A DNA stretch of 64,000 nt from Nevskia sp. GTDB taxonomy: Bacteria > Pseudomonadota > Gammaproteobacteria > Nevskiales > Nevskiaceae. Under the pieces are notes generated by a model. It made no database searches and was not told the DNA's origin. It worked only from the letters and a program-made list of their open reading frames with translations. Shown one piece after another: positions 17,561 through 25,573 of this stretch. How positions within the stretch are numbered: the first letter of the stretch is position 1; each line of letters begins with the position of its first letter. Location: NCBI GenBank assembly GCA_021732745.1, contig JAKFUK010000002.1, forward strand, positions 682,001-746,000, in the 5' to 3' direction. Both the position numbers and the translations under genes were made by a program.

Positions 17561-18979
17561 ATGAGCCTGTTCCGCACCAAAGCGATCGAAACCGATCTCG
17601 AAAAGAACACCGGACTGAAGCGCAGCCTCAACGCCTTCGATCTGGTGATGCTCGGAATCGGCGCGATCATCGGAACCGGCATCTTCGTGCTCACCGGCAA
17701 GGCGGCCGCCGTCAACGCCGGTCCGGCGGTGGTGCTGTCCTTTGTGGTCGCCGGCCTGGCCTGCACCTTTGCCGCGCTGTCCTACGCTGAACTCGCGTCC
17801 TCGATCGGCGGTGCCGGCAGCGCCTACGGCTACGGTTACGCTGGCCTGGGCGAATGGCCGGCCTGGATCATCGGCTGGATGCTGGTGCTCGAATACGCAG
17901 TCGCGGTGCCGGCGGTATCGGCCGGCTGGTCGGAGTATCTGAACACCGGCTTGCAGTCGATCAACCTGCATCTGCCTGCTGCACTCACTCACAGTTTTCT
18001 CGATCCGCAACACCCGGGCAGCCTCGTCAACCTGCCGGCGGTGCTGATCATCGCAACTCTCGGCTTCGTGCTGGCCAAGGGCGCGAAGGTCGGCGCGGTG
18101 CTCAACGCGATCATCGTGGCGGTCAAGCTGGCGACCATTTTCCTGTTCATCGGCGTCGCCGTGTTCCATGTCGATCCGACGCTCTGGCATCCGTTCATTC
18201 CGGCGGAAGTCGTCGATGCCGACGGTACCAAGCACTTCGGCTGGGGCGGCGTATTCGATGGCGCGTCGAAGATTTTCTTCGCCTATCTCGGCTTTGACGC
18301 CGTGTCGACGGCAGCGGAAGAAACCAAGAAGCCTTCGCGCGACCTGCCGATCGGCATTCTCGGTTCGCTCGGCGCCTGCACCATCCTCTACATCGTCGTG
18401 TCGGGTCTGCTGACCGGCATCGTGCCGTACACCGATCTCAACGTCGGCTCGCCGGTCGCCTATTCGCTGTTGCAGATCGGCCAGAAGACCGCCGCCGGCC
18501 TGATCTCGATCGGTGCCATCGCCGGCCTGACCACGGTGATGCTGGTGATGTTCTACGGCCTGACCCGCGTGCTGTTCGCGATTTCCCGCGACGGCCTGCT
18601 GCCCTCGTTCTTCGCGACGCTGCATCCGGAAACGAAGACGCCAGTCGGCTCGATCATCGCGGCCGGCCTGATCATGCTGATTCTCGGCGGCTTCGTGCCG
18701 CTGGGCGAACTGGCCGACACCGCCAACATCGGCACCCTGGGTGCATTCGTCATCGCCTGCATCGGCGTGCTGGTGCTGCGCCACACCCGTCCGGACCTGA
18801 AGCGGCCGTTCAAGGTGCCGTTCGGCCCGCTGCTGCCGACCCTCGGCGTGCTGTCCTGCGGCTATCTGATGACCCGCCTCGGCCAGACCACCTGGACTGC
18901 ATTCGCGATCTGGCTGGTGATCGGTCAGATCATCTATTTCGGGTACTCGCGAAGCCATTCCAAGCTCGCCAAGCTCTGA
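17561..18979 (+). CDS. APC-family amino acid permease, YfnA/CAT-like
   Basis: Inner-membrane amino-acid transporter, 472 residues from the ATG at 17561 (GGGGAG ribosome-binding site; the frame is open upstream through a repeat but that part is not protein-like). After the N-terminal TGLKRSLNAFDLVMLGIGAI it shows the glycine-rich IGTGIFVLTGKAAAVNAGPA of helix 1, and a FFAYLGFDAVSTAAEETKKP signature around helix 6 that is characteristic of cationic-amino-acid-type permeases. About 12 helices. Followed after 9 nt by a second amino-acid transporter, so probably co-transcribed. Confidence 0.9.
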   Translation: MSLFRTKAIETDLEKNTGLKRSLNAFDLVMLGIGAIIGTGIFVLTGKAAAVNAGPAVVLSFVVAGLACTFAALSYAELASSIGGAGSAYGYGYAGLGEWPAWIIGWMLVLEYAVAVPAVSAGWSEYLNTGLQSINLHLPAALTHSFLDPQHPGSLVNLPAVLIIATLGFVLAKGAKVGAVLNAIIVAVKLATIFLFIGVAVFHVDPTLWHPFIPAEVVDADGTKHFGWGGVFDGASKIFFAYLGFDAVSTAAEETKKPSRDLPIGILGSLGACTILYIVVSGLLTGIVPYTDLNVGSPVAYSLLQIGQKTAAGLISIGAIAGLTTVMLVMFYGLTRVLFAISRDGLLPSFFATLHPETKTPVGSIIAAGLIMLILGGFVPLGELADTANIGTLGAFVIACIGVLVLRHTRPDLKRPFKVPFGPLLPTLGVLSCGYLMTRLGQTTWTAFAIWLVIGQIIYFGYSRSHSKLAKL

Positions 18980-18988
18980 GGCGCGGCC

Positions 18989-20647
18989 ATGGAAGCCTTC
19001 TGGGCGGCGATCGACGCCGTCAACAACACCCTGTTGTCGGTGCCGATGCTGCTGGCGCTGCTCTGCATCGGCCTGCTGTTCTCGATCTGGAGCAAGTTCT
19101 GCCAGTACCGCTCGCTGACCCACGGCGTGGCACTGGTCGCCGGCAAGGGCATCGACACCTCCCACGGTGAAGGCGCGCTGACCCACTTCCAGGCGCTGAC
19201 CGCCGCGATGTCCGGCACGGTGGGCCTGGGCGCGATTGCCGGCATGGCGATCGCAGTCGATTTCGGCGGCCCGGGCGCGGTGTTCTGGATGTGGGTGGTC
19301 GGCTTGGTCGGCATGGCGCTGAAGACCACCGAAGTGACGCTGTCCCTGCTCTATCGCGACACTTCCGAGCCCGGCAATCCGCACGGCGGGGCGATGTATG
19401 TCGCCCGTGACGGGCTGGCGCAGCTGAACCCGAAGCTGAAACCCTTCGGCCGCGTGGTCGGCGTGTTCTTCTGTTTCGCGCTGCTGCTGTTCGCCTTCAC
19501 TGGCGGCAACATGTTCCAGACCTGGAGCGTGGCCGACACCACCCGCGAATACTTCGGCGTTCCGACCTGGGTCACCGGCGTGATCCTCGCCAGTGCGGCG
19601 GGTGCGGTGATCCTCGGCGGCATCAAGCGCATCGGCAACGTCACCAAGACGCTGGTGCCGTTCAAATGCGGCGTCTACGTGATCGTCGGCGTCTACGTGA
19701 TCCTGCATGAAGCGGAAAGCCTGCCGGCGCTGTTCTCCCTGATCGTCAGCAGCGCCTTTTCGCCGACCGAGGGCGCGGGTGCCTTTGCCGGCGGCACCAT
19801 GGGCTCGGCCTTCCTGTGGGGCATGAAGCGGGCGCTGTTTTCCAGCGAAGCCGGCCTGGGCACCGCGCCGATCGCCCACAGCGCCGTGAAAACCCCGGAA
19901 CCGGTGACTGAAGGTGTCGTGGCCGGGCTTGAACCGTTCATCGACACCATCTTCGTCTGCACCGTGACCGGCCTCGTGGTGCTGTCGACCGGCATCTGGA
20001 ACCGCGCCCCGGCGGCGGTCTGGACCACACCGCCAGCGATCGTCGCCGCAGCGCCCGGCCATTGGCAGCCCGATCTGGCGACGATTCCCGCGCAATCCGG
20101 CGAGACTCGCGAAGAATGGAAAGCCGGCGCGCCGGTATTCGTGATGGTCGATGCCGCCGGCACCCGCACCCGGCTCTACGGCGTGCTCGGCGACGACGCG
20201 AAATCGCTGCGCTGGATGCCGCTGGAAACAGCCGCTCAACCCACGATCCTCGACAGCGGCGTCTACGCCGACTATCGCGGCTCCACCCTGGTCGCCAAGG
20301 GCTTCGACAAGGTCCATCCGGGCTTGGGTAGGTGGCTGATCACCGTCGCGGTCTGGGTGTTCGGCCTGTCCTGCATCATCAGTTACGGCTATTACGGCGA
20401 GCAGGGCGTGATCTACCTGATCGGCCCGCAGGCGATCACCCCGTACCGGATCACCTGGTGCGTGGCGGCAGCCGTGGCCTGCTTCGGCTTCATCGAAACC
20501 TCCGGCCAGCTCGACGCCATCTCCACTGTCGGCCTCGGCTTCATGTACCTCATCAACCTTCCGCTGATGCTGGTGCTCGGCAACAAGGCGATGTCGGCTT
20601 ATCACGGCTATTTCCGGCGGCTGAAGGCGGGCGAAATCCGGCGCTGA
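18989..20647 (+). CDS. Sodium:alanine symporter, AGCS family, with periplasmic insert
   Basis: Na+-coupled alanine/glycine symporter in the inner membrane. Signatures include LTHFQALTAAMSGTVGLGAI, the KTTEVTLSLLYRDT stretch and KRALFSSEAGLGTAPIAHSA. At 552 residues it is longer than most family members: roughly 85 residues rich in Pro, Ala and Thr (WNRAPAAVWTT to GFDKVHPGLG) interrupt the region before the last helices, where typical AGCS proteins have a short loop. The rest is intact, so this is probably a true domain insertion. Second gene of the permease pair. Confidence 0.9.
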   Translation: MEAFWAAIDAVNNTLLSVPMLLALLCIGLLFSIWSKFCQYRSLTHGVALVAGKGIDTSHGEGALTHFQALTAAMSGTVGLGAIAGMAIAVDFGGPGAVFWMWVVGLVGMALKTTEVTLSLLYRDTSEPGNPHGGAMYVARDGLAQLNPKLKPFGRVVGVFFCFALLLFAFTGGNMFQTWSVADTTREYFGVPTWVTGVILASAAGAVILGGIKRIGNVTKTLVPFKCGVYVIVGVYVILHEAESLPALFSLIVSSAFSPTEGAGAFAGGTMGSAFLWGMKRALFSSEAGLGTAPIAHSAVKTPEPVTEGVVAGLEPFIDTIFVCTVTGLVVLSTGIWNRAPAAVWTTPPAIVAAAPGHWQPDLATIPAQSGETREEWKAGAPVFVMVDAAGTRTRLYGVLGDDAKSLRWMPLETAAQPTILDSGVYADYRGSTLVAKGFDKVHPGLGRWLITVAVWVFGLSCIISYGYYGEQGVIYLIGPQAITPYRITWCVAAAVACFGFIETSGQLDAISTVGLGFMYLINLPLMLVLGNKAMSAYHGYFRRLKAGEIRR

Positions 20648-20654
20648 CCCAAAC

Positions 20655-20725
20655 CGTAGGTCCGGATTCATCCGGACGCTGCTCTCGATCTCAAGGCGCG
20701 CAGTCCGGATGAATCCGGACCTACG
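20655..20725. repeat. REP/BIME-like inverted repeat, GTAG head, TCCGGATTCATCCGGA core
   Basis: Arms CGTAGGTCCGGATTCATCC and its complement ending CCTACG at 20725; each arm is itself palindromic (TCCGGATTCATCCGGA). It begins 7 nt after the symporter stop codon. The head and tail hexamers (CGTAGG/CCTACG) are identical to those of the GTGGGCA- and GCGGGTC-core elements elsewhere in the window. Confidence 0.85.
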
Positions 20726-20804
20726 AGGCAAGGATTGTCATCGAGGCGCGGCGATTGACAGCTTCAGGCGACTACACTGGCAGCCGCTCCCGAGTTGACC
20801 CGGC

Positions 20805-21917
20805 ATGACCCCAACCAGCCTCACCGACATCGCCCACCGCGCCACCGGCCGTACCGGCGTGCTGCTGATGAATCTCGGTTCCCCCGATGCGCCCACGGGA
20901 CCTGCGATCCGCCGCTATCTCGCGCAGTTTCTTGGCGATCCACGCGTCGTCGAGCTGCCGCGTTTCCTGTGGCTGCCGATCCTGTACCTGTTCATCGTGC
21001 CTTTCCGGCCGAAACGGCTGGCCCATGCCTACGGCTCGATCTGGATGGATGAAGGCTCGCCGCTGATCGTCCATTCGAAGCGCCAGACCGCCAAGCTGAA
21101 GGCCAAGCTGGCCGCGCAGTACGGCCGCGAAGTGCCGGTGGAACTGGCGATGACCTACGGCAACCCGAGTGTGGAATCGGCGGTTGCCGCGCTCGAACAG
21201 CAGGGCGTGCGGCGCATCGTGGTGCTGCCGCTGTATCCGCAGTATTCAGGCTCGACCACCGCCGCCTGCTACGACGCGGTGTTCGCCGAAACCCAGAAAC
21301 GCCGCTGGATGCCGGAACTGCGCACCTTCGGCTGCTATCACGATCACCCCAGCCATATCGCCGCGCTCTCCAACAGCGTGCGCCGGCATTGGGAAACGCA
21401 GGGTCGCGGCGAACACCTGCTGATGTCCTTCCACGGTGTGCCGCAGCACTACGTCACCGCCGGTGATCCCTACTACTGCCAGTGCCAGAAGACCGGCCGC
21501 CTGCTCGCCGAAGCCCTGGAACTGCCGAAAGATGCTTATTCGATCAGCTTCCAGAGCCGCTTCGGCAAGGCACCCTGGGTGCAGCCGTACACCGATGTCA
21601 CGGTGCGGGCGCTGGCCACGCGCGGCGTCAAGAAGCTGGACGTGATGTGCCCGGGCTTCGCGGCCGACTGTCTGGAAACGCTGGAGGAAATCTCCATCGG
21701 CGTCGGCGAGGATTTCATCGCCCACGGCGGCGAGGCCTTCCGCTACATCCCCGCGCTCAACGACCACGACGAGCACATCGAGATGATCGCCGGGATGCTC
21801 GAAGACCCACTTGCCGGCTGGCTGATGCCGCTGCCGGAAGCCGGCGATGTCGACACCCGCCTGGCGCGAGCGACGACCCTGGAACCCGCATTCCGGGGCA
21901 AGACCCCAGCCCCGTAG
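20805..21917 (+). CDS. hemH: Ferrochelatase
   Basis: Inserts ferrous iron into protoporphyrin IX, the last step of heme synthesis; membrane-associated in the cytoplasm. The 370-residue protein shows LLMNLGSPDAPTGPAIRRYL, the LPLYPQYSGSTTAA substrate loop, the active-site His in LLMSFHGVPQHYV, and WVQPYTDVTVRAL and CPGFAADCLETLEEI near the C-terminus. Length is normal. Its stop codon is within a hairpin shared with the convergent TSP3 gene. Confidence 0.97.
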   Translation: MTPTSLTDIAHRATGRTGVLLMNLGSPDAPTGPAIRRYLAQFLGDPRVVELPRFLWLPILYLFIVPFRPKRLAHAYGSIWMDEGSPLIVHSKRQTAKLKAKLAAQYGREVPVELAMTYGNPSVESAVAALEQQGVRRIVVLPLYPQYSGSTTAACYDAVFAETQKRRWMPELRTFGCYHDHPSHIAALSNSVRRHWETQGRGEHLLMSFHGVPQHYVTAGDPYYCQCQKTGRLLAEALELPKDAYSISFQSRFGKAPWVQPYTDVTVRALATRGVKKLDVMCPGFAADCLETLEEISIGVGEDFIAHGGEAFRYIPALNDHDEHIEMIAGMLEDPLAGWLMPLPEAGDVDTRLARATTLEPAFRGKTPAP

Positions 21918-21937
21918 CGTTCCGCGATCAGGAACGC
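21917..21937. terminator. Hairpin overlapping two convergent stop codons
   Basis: GCGTTCC (21917-21923) pairs with GGAACGC (21931-21937) around a 7-nt loop. It overlaps the stop of hemH and the stop of the convergent TSP3-repeat gene. No T tract follows on either strand, so termination by this hairpin alone is uncertain. Confidence 0.35.
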
Positions 21938-22695
21938 GGCTCGACGACCGGAGCGGAAAGCGGCAAGCGGAGGGTGTTCGGGCCGGCCGGGCCGAGGCGT
22001 CGGTCGATGGTCTGCAACTCGTCCGGTGTCAGCACGATCTGTGGCGCGCTCGGCAGGCGGCGGGCAACCGGCGCCGCAGCCGGTGGCGGCGCAACCGGTT
22101 CTGGCGCAGCCGCCGGCAGCGGCAGCGCGATCTTCGGAGCGACCGGCGGATTCTCCGCAAGCACCGCCGGCAAGGGCAGCGACGCGGTGCCGGCGTCCGG
22201 CGCGCGCGTTGCCACTGGAATGGCGGCGAGGGGCGCGCGCACGATCGCAATCCGCGCGGTGGCAGGCGTCACCGGGGGCACAACGCCAGCCACCGTCGTG
22301 CGCCCCTTCGCGGGCCCGGCCGGATCGCAGCCACGGGTATCGACCCGCTCGCCGATGGCCGTGTCCGGGCAGGCATCGCGGCCGTTGGCGATGCCGTCGA
22401 AATCGTCGTCGAGCGAGCAGCCTTCATCGTCCACCCGGGCACCGGTCGCCGAATACGGGCAGAGGTCGGCGAGATCGGCCACGCCGTCGCTGTCGGCATC
22501 GCCGTCGAGGCTGCAACCGTCGGCGTTGACCACTTCCGCAGCGCGGCTGTAGGGGCAGTCGTCGCGCTCGTCGGACACGCCGTCGCCGTCGCCATCGACG
22601 ACCAGTGACGGCGCAACCGCGAACGCCGCCGCACAGAACAGCAGCAGGCTGGCGGCTGCGAACGGGGCGACGCGCGATCCGGATTTCTGGGCCAT
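21928..22695 (-). CDS. Exported thrombospondin type 3 repeat protein
   Basis: Secreted, probably periplasmic or envelope-associated, calcium-binding protein of 255 residues from the ATG at 22695. The signal peptide region is APFAAASLLLFCAAAFA. About four TSP3-like repeats follow, with acidic loops of the type DGDGDGVSDERDDCPYS, DGDADSDGVADLADLCP and DDDFDGIANGRDACPDTA. The C-terminal half is low-complexity Pro/Ala/Val, without the OmpA peptidoglycan-binding domain that usually follows such repeats. It converges on hemH with stops almost touching. Role unknown. Confidence 0.75.
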   Translation of the reverse strand: MAQKSGSRVAPFAAASLLLFCAAAFAVAPSLVVDGDGDGVSDERDDCPYSRAAEVVNADGCSLDGDADSDGVADLADLCPYSATGARVDDEGCSLDDDFDGIANGRDACPDTAIGERVDTRGCDPAGPAKGRTTVAGVVPPVTPATARIAIVRAPLAAIPVATRAPDAGTASLPLPAVLAENPPVAPKIALPLPAAAPEPVAPPPAAAPVARRLPSAPQIVLTPDELQTIDRRLGPAGPNTLRLPLSAPVVEPRS

Positions 22696-22838
22696 GCGGA
22701 AGTACCGAAGCGAAAGGGGTGGCCGGCGGGCCACGGGGGTGAGCATGCAGCGAATGTACCGGAACGGGACTGCGCGTTCGCAGTCCGTCGCCCGCCATCT
22801 GCAAGCTGAGACAATGGCATCACCACCGACCCCGAACC

Positions 22839-23435
22839 ATGCCCCCGATCACCCCGCATGCGCCGCTGATCCTCGCTTCCGGCTCCCGCTACCGCGCCAG
22901 CCTCTTGGCCCGGCTCGGCCTGCCGTTCGTGGCGATGCCGTCTGATGCCGACGAAACCCGTCTCCCCGACGAAACGCCGCTGGAGCTGGCCGAGCGTCTG
23001 GCGCTGGCCAAGGCGCGGGTGCTGTCGCGCCAGCATCGCGAACGCTGGGTACTCGGTTCCGATCAGGTCTGCGCCTGCGGCAGCCGCGTGCTCGGCAAGC
23101 CGGGCACGCGCGCGGCGGCGATCGCGCAGCTCACCGCGCAATCCGGGCAAGTCGTCGAATTCATTACCGCCGTGGCGCTGGTGCACGAGGCCAGCGAAGC
23201 CGTGCATCGCCATGTCGACATCACCCGCGTGCGCTTCCGGGCGCTGACCGCCGCCGAAATCGAACGCTATGTCGACGCCGAACCCGCCTTCGACTGCGCC
23301 GGCAGCTTCAAGAGCGAAGGCCTGGGCATCGCCCTGGTCGAAGCCATCGAAAGTGAAGACGCCACCGGCCTCGTCGGCCTGCCGCTGATCGCGGTGCGGC
23401 GCATGCTGGCGGAGGCCGGCCTGCCGATTCCCTGA
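22839..23435 (+). CDS. Maf-family nucleotide pyrophosphatase, YceF-like
   Basis: House-cleaning hydrolase that releases pyrophosphate from modified nucleoside triphosphates; the YceF subgroup prefers 7-methyl-GTP. The 198-residue protein starts with the Maf loop LILASGSRYRASLLARLGLP. The catalytic Asp is in VLGSDQVCACGSRVLGKPG, and the C-terminal FDCAGSFKSEGLGIALVEAI and GLVGLPL are YceF-type. In Pseudomonas, maf lies close to rluC-rne with a HAD gene, and here the same genes are within 4 kb, with an ECF sigma pair between. Confidence 0.92.
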   Translation: MPPITPHAPLILASGSRYRASLLARLGLPFVAMPSDADETRLPDETPLELAERLALAKARVLSRQHRERWVLGSDQVCACGSRVLGKPGTRAAAIAQLTAQSGQVVEFITAVALVHEASEAVHRHVDITRVRFRALTAAEIERYVDAEPAFDCAGSFKSEGLGIALVEAIESEDATGLVGLPLIAVRRMLAEAGLPIP

Positions 23436-23462
23436 GCACGCGCGAAGCCAATTCGCTTTCGA

Positions 23463-24134
23463 TCAATCGCGGGTGAAGGCTTCCAGTTCGGCCAGCTCCC
23501 GCTGGGCGCTGACGATGGGGCTGCCCAGCGCGCTGTCGCGCAGCCAGCGGCCCCAGCGGTTGGCATCGGGATCGCGGCCGGCGCGGGCGATCAGCCTCAG
23601 CCCGGTGGCGACGATGGCAAGACAGGCGAAGCCGCTCGCGAAGAAACCGATCACCACGCCCGGTGCCTCGCGCCCGAAATCGGCCCCGACGCTGCCAAAC
23701 AACACCAGGGTCAGCGGAATCCAGATGAAACAGCCGAGCGTGGCAAACAGCGGCCATTCGACCGACAGCTTCCAGCGCGCCAGTTCCGCCATCCGCTGAC
23801 GGATCGCCAGCAGCGGCGCGCCGTAGTCGAGCTGCCGCAGCCGCAGCATCGTGCGCACCGAGAATGCGATCAGCAGCACGCCGTAGCCGTGCAGCGCCAG
23901 TCCGCAGAGCAGCCACTGCGGCTCTGCCCGATGCTTGAACCAATACGGCGCGAAGATCAGGCACAGCGCGAGGCCGCCCAGCAGTTGCAGGCCCTGACCG
24001 AGCAGCAGCCAGCGCAGGCTGCGCTGGATGCCGCTCAGCCGCGACTGCCGTTGCCGGCCCAGTTCCAGCGCATCGAGCCGTTCGATCCGGCGATCCAGCA
24101 GTTGCCAAGCGGCTTTCAGTTCATCGAGTTCCAT
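23463..24134 (-). CDS. Four-helix membrane protein partner of ECF sigma factor
   Basis: Integral inner-membrane protein of 223 residues. The N-terminus is a cytoplasmic amphipathic segment (MELDELKAAWQLLDRRIERL, coiled-coil-like), then two hydrophobic segments around residues 45-90 and two more around residues 130-175. It overlaps the end of the sigma gene by 14 nt on the same strand, so the two are translationally coupled. This arrangement suggests an anti-sigma or sensor role, but no zinc-finger anti-sigma motif is present and the family has no assigned function known to me. Confidence 0.78.
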   Translation of the reverse strand: MELDELKAAWQLLDRRIERLDALELGRQRQSRLSGIQRSLRWLLLGQGLQLLGGLALCLIFAPYWFKHRAEPQWLLCGLALHGYGVLLIAFSVRTMLRLRQLDYGAPLLAIRQRMAELARWKLSVEWPLFATLGCFIWIPLTLVLFGSVGADFGREAPGVVIGFFASGFACLAIVATGLRLIARAGRDPDANRWGRWLRDSALGSPIVSAQRELAELEAFTRD

Positions 24135-24687
24135 GCGGACGTGCTCCGGTCGAGTGGGCTTCGGGTTGGGCTGCGACAGGCACGGCCAGGCGTGCCCGCA
24201 ATTGCTGCTTGATGCGGCTGATCCGCGTTGCGACATTGCTTTCGCTGATACCGACGATGTCGGCGATCTCGGCATAGCTGCGGTCTTCGAGCAGCAGCAG
24301 GATCAGCGCCCGGTTCAGCGGTTCGAGGGTGTCGATCACCGCCTGCAGCATGCGCAGGCGTTCGTCTTCGTCGTCACGGCTGTCAGCCGGTGTCGCGACC
24401 AGGCCGGGAAACGCGTCGATCGGCGCCAGCGGCGCGGTGTGGCGCTGCTCCTTGCGCAGGAACGAGATGCCCACGTTCAGCGCCACGCGGTACATCCAGG
24501 TCGAGAAACGGCGGCTGGCGTCGTAGCTCGGGAATGCGCGCCAGAGCTGGATCGCGATTTCCTGCGCCAGATCATGGCGATCGTCGGCACTGCGGGCATA
24601 GACGCCCGCCACCTTGAACACGATCTTCCGGTGATCGTGCAGCAGTGCTTCGAACTGCTGCCGTCGCATGGCATCCCGCTGCTTCAT
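24121..24687 (-). CDS. RNA polymerase ECF sigma factor
   Basis: Extracytoplasmic-function sigma factor, 188 residues from the ATG at 24687, chosen because GAGGGA sits 9 nt upstream. Region 2 is visible as DDRHDLAQEIAIQLWRAFP followed by SRRFSTWMYRVALNVGISFL (-10 recognition and melting). Region 4 is DRSYAEIADIVGISESNVAT with helix-turn-helix for -35 recognition. The C-terminal tail is basic and disordered. Coupled to the four-helix membrane protein downstream; regulon unknown. Confidence 0.93.
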   Translation of the reverse strand: MKQRDAMRRQQFEALLHDHRKIVFKVAGVYARSADDRHDLAQEIAIQLWRAFPSYDASRRFSTWMYRVALNVGISFLRKEQRHTAPLAPIDAFPGLVATPADSRDDEDERLRMLQAVIDTLEPLNRALILLLLEDRSYAEIADIVGISESNVATRISRIKQQLRARLAVPVAAQPEAHSTGARPHGTR

Positions 24688-24771
24688 TCCGATCCCTCGC
24701 CGTCCTGTCCCCTGCATGATTCGCAGCGGTCGCGAAAAAATCACGGCGATCGACGAGGTTCCGATCGACGG

Positions 24772-25431
24772 TCAGCGCATCCGGCGGCGCAGCCAGTCCG
24801 GCAGATGGGCGACATCCGGCAGCACCGCCACGGCCCCCGCGCCCAGCAGACGTTCCGACGCGTGAACGCCACAGGCCACGCCGAGCGTCGGCATGCCGAT
24901 GCTCGTCGCCATCGCCACGTCGTATTCGGTGTCGCCGATCATCAAGGCGCGATCGGCAGCGACACCGGTTTCGCGCAAAATTTCCTCAAGCATCAAGGGA
25001 TGCGGCTTGTCGGCGGTCTCGTCCGCGCAGCGACTCAACTCGAACAGCGGCCGGACGTGGGCGTGATCGTCGAACGCGCCTTCAAGCCCCGAGCGCGGCT
25101 TGCCGGTGGCCACCGCCAGCCGGAAACCCTGTTCACGCAGCGCCGCCAGCGCTTCGGCGGCACCCGCAAACAGCGGTGTCGAATGAATCTTCAGCCCCGA
25201 TTCGCGCCGGTGCAGCAGCAATTGCTGCATCACCCAGCGCGGATCGAACTCGGGATACAGCCGGCGCATGCCGTCTTCGAGCCCCAAGCCGATCAGCTCG
25301 GAAATCTGGTGGTTCTCGCGCGGCGGCAAGCCCAGATCGCGGATTGCCGCCTGCGTGGTACTGACGATCAGGCCAGCGGAATCGGCGAGCGTGCCGTCCC
25401 AGTCGAAGATCAGCAGGTCGAATGGGGGCAT
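24772..25431 (-). CDS. HAD-family phosphatase, phosphoglycolate phosphatase-like
   Basis: Haloacid-dehalogenase hydrolase of 219 residues from the ATG at 25431 (upstream in-frame codons run into a palindromic repeat). Motif I is DLLIFDWDGTLADSAG with the nucleophilic and acid-base Asp pair, motif II is VATGKPRSGLEG, and motif IV is MIGDTEYDVAMATSIGMP; the helical cap between motifs I and II is of the Gph type. In Pseudomonas a homologous HAD gene lies next to rluC, as here. Substrate not determinable; with glycolate oxidase genes elsewhere in the window phosphoglycolate is possible but unproven. Confidence 0.88.
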   Translation of the reverse strand: MPPFDLLIFDWDGTLADSAGLIVSTTQAAIRDLGLPPRENHQISELIGLGLEDGMRRLYPEFDPRWVMQQLLLHRRESGLKIHSTPLFAGAAEALAALREQGFRLAVATGKPRSGLEGAFDDHAHVRPLFELSRCADETADKPHPLMLEEILRETGVAADRALMIGDTEYDVAMATSIGMPTLGVACGVHASERLLGAGAVAVLPDVAHLPDWLRRRMR

Positions 25432-25457
25432 CGGATTGACGGTTCGTGGAACAGCGA

Positions 25458-25553
25458 TCTCACGCAAAGAACGCAAAGAACGCTGAGAAAAGCTTTTTGG
25501 TGGAAATGCTTTTGACTGGTTGTTCTCTGCGTCCTTCGCGTTCTCCGCGTGAG
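25458..25553. repeat. Long palindrome with about 9-bp tandem units in its arms (type F, copy 3)
   Basis: Left arm TCTCACGCAAAGAACGCAAA and right arm ending TTCGCGTTCTCCGCGTGAG are complementary and consist of tandem units of about 9 bp. Shortest of the four copies, with only about 35 bp of non-paired centre. Located between the HAD phosphatase start and the rluC stop, which are transcribed in the same direction. Confidence 0.85.
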
Positions 25554-25573
25554 CAACCGCTTTGAAAGCCCGC

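Noticed and set aside
17477..20731. Open frame of over 1000 codons on the minus strand opposite the two amino-acid transporters
   Set aside because: It lies antisense to two genes with clear family motifs; high GC leaves antisense frames open. The translation is His/Arg/Asp-rich without motifs.
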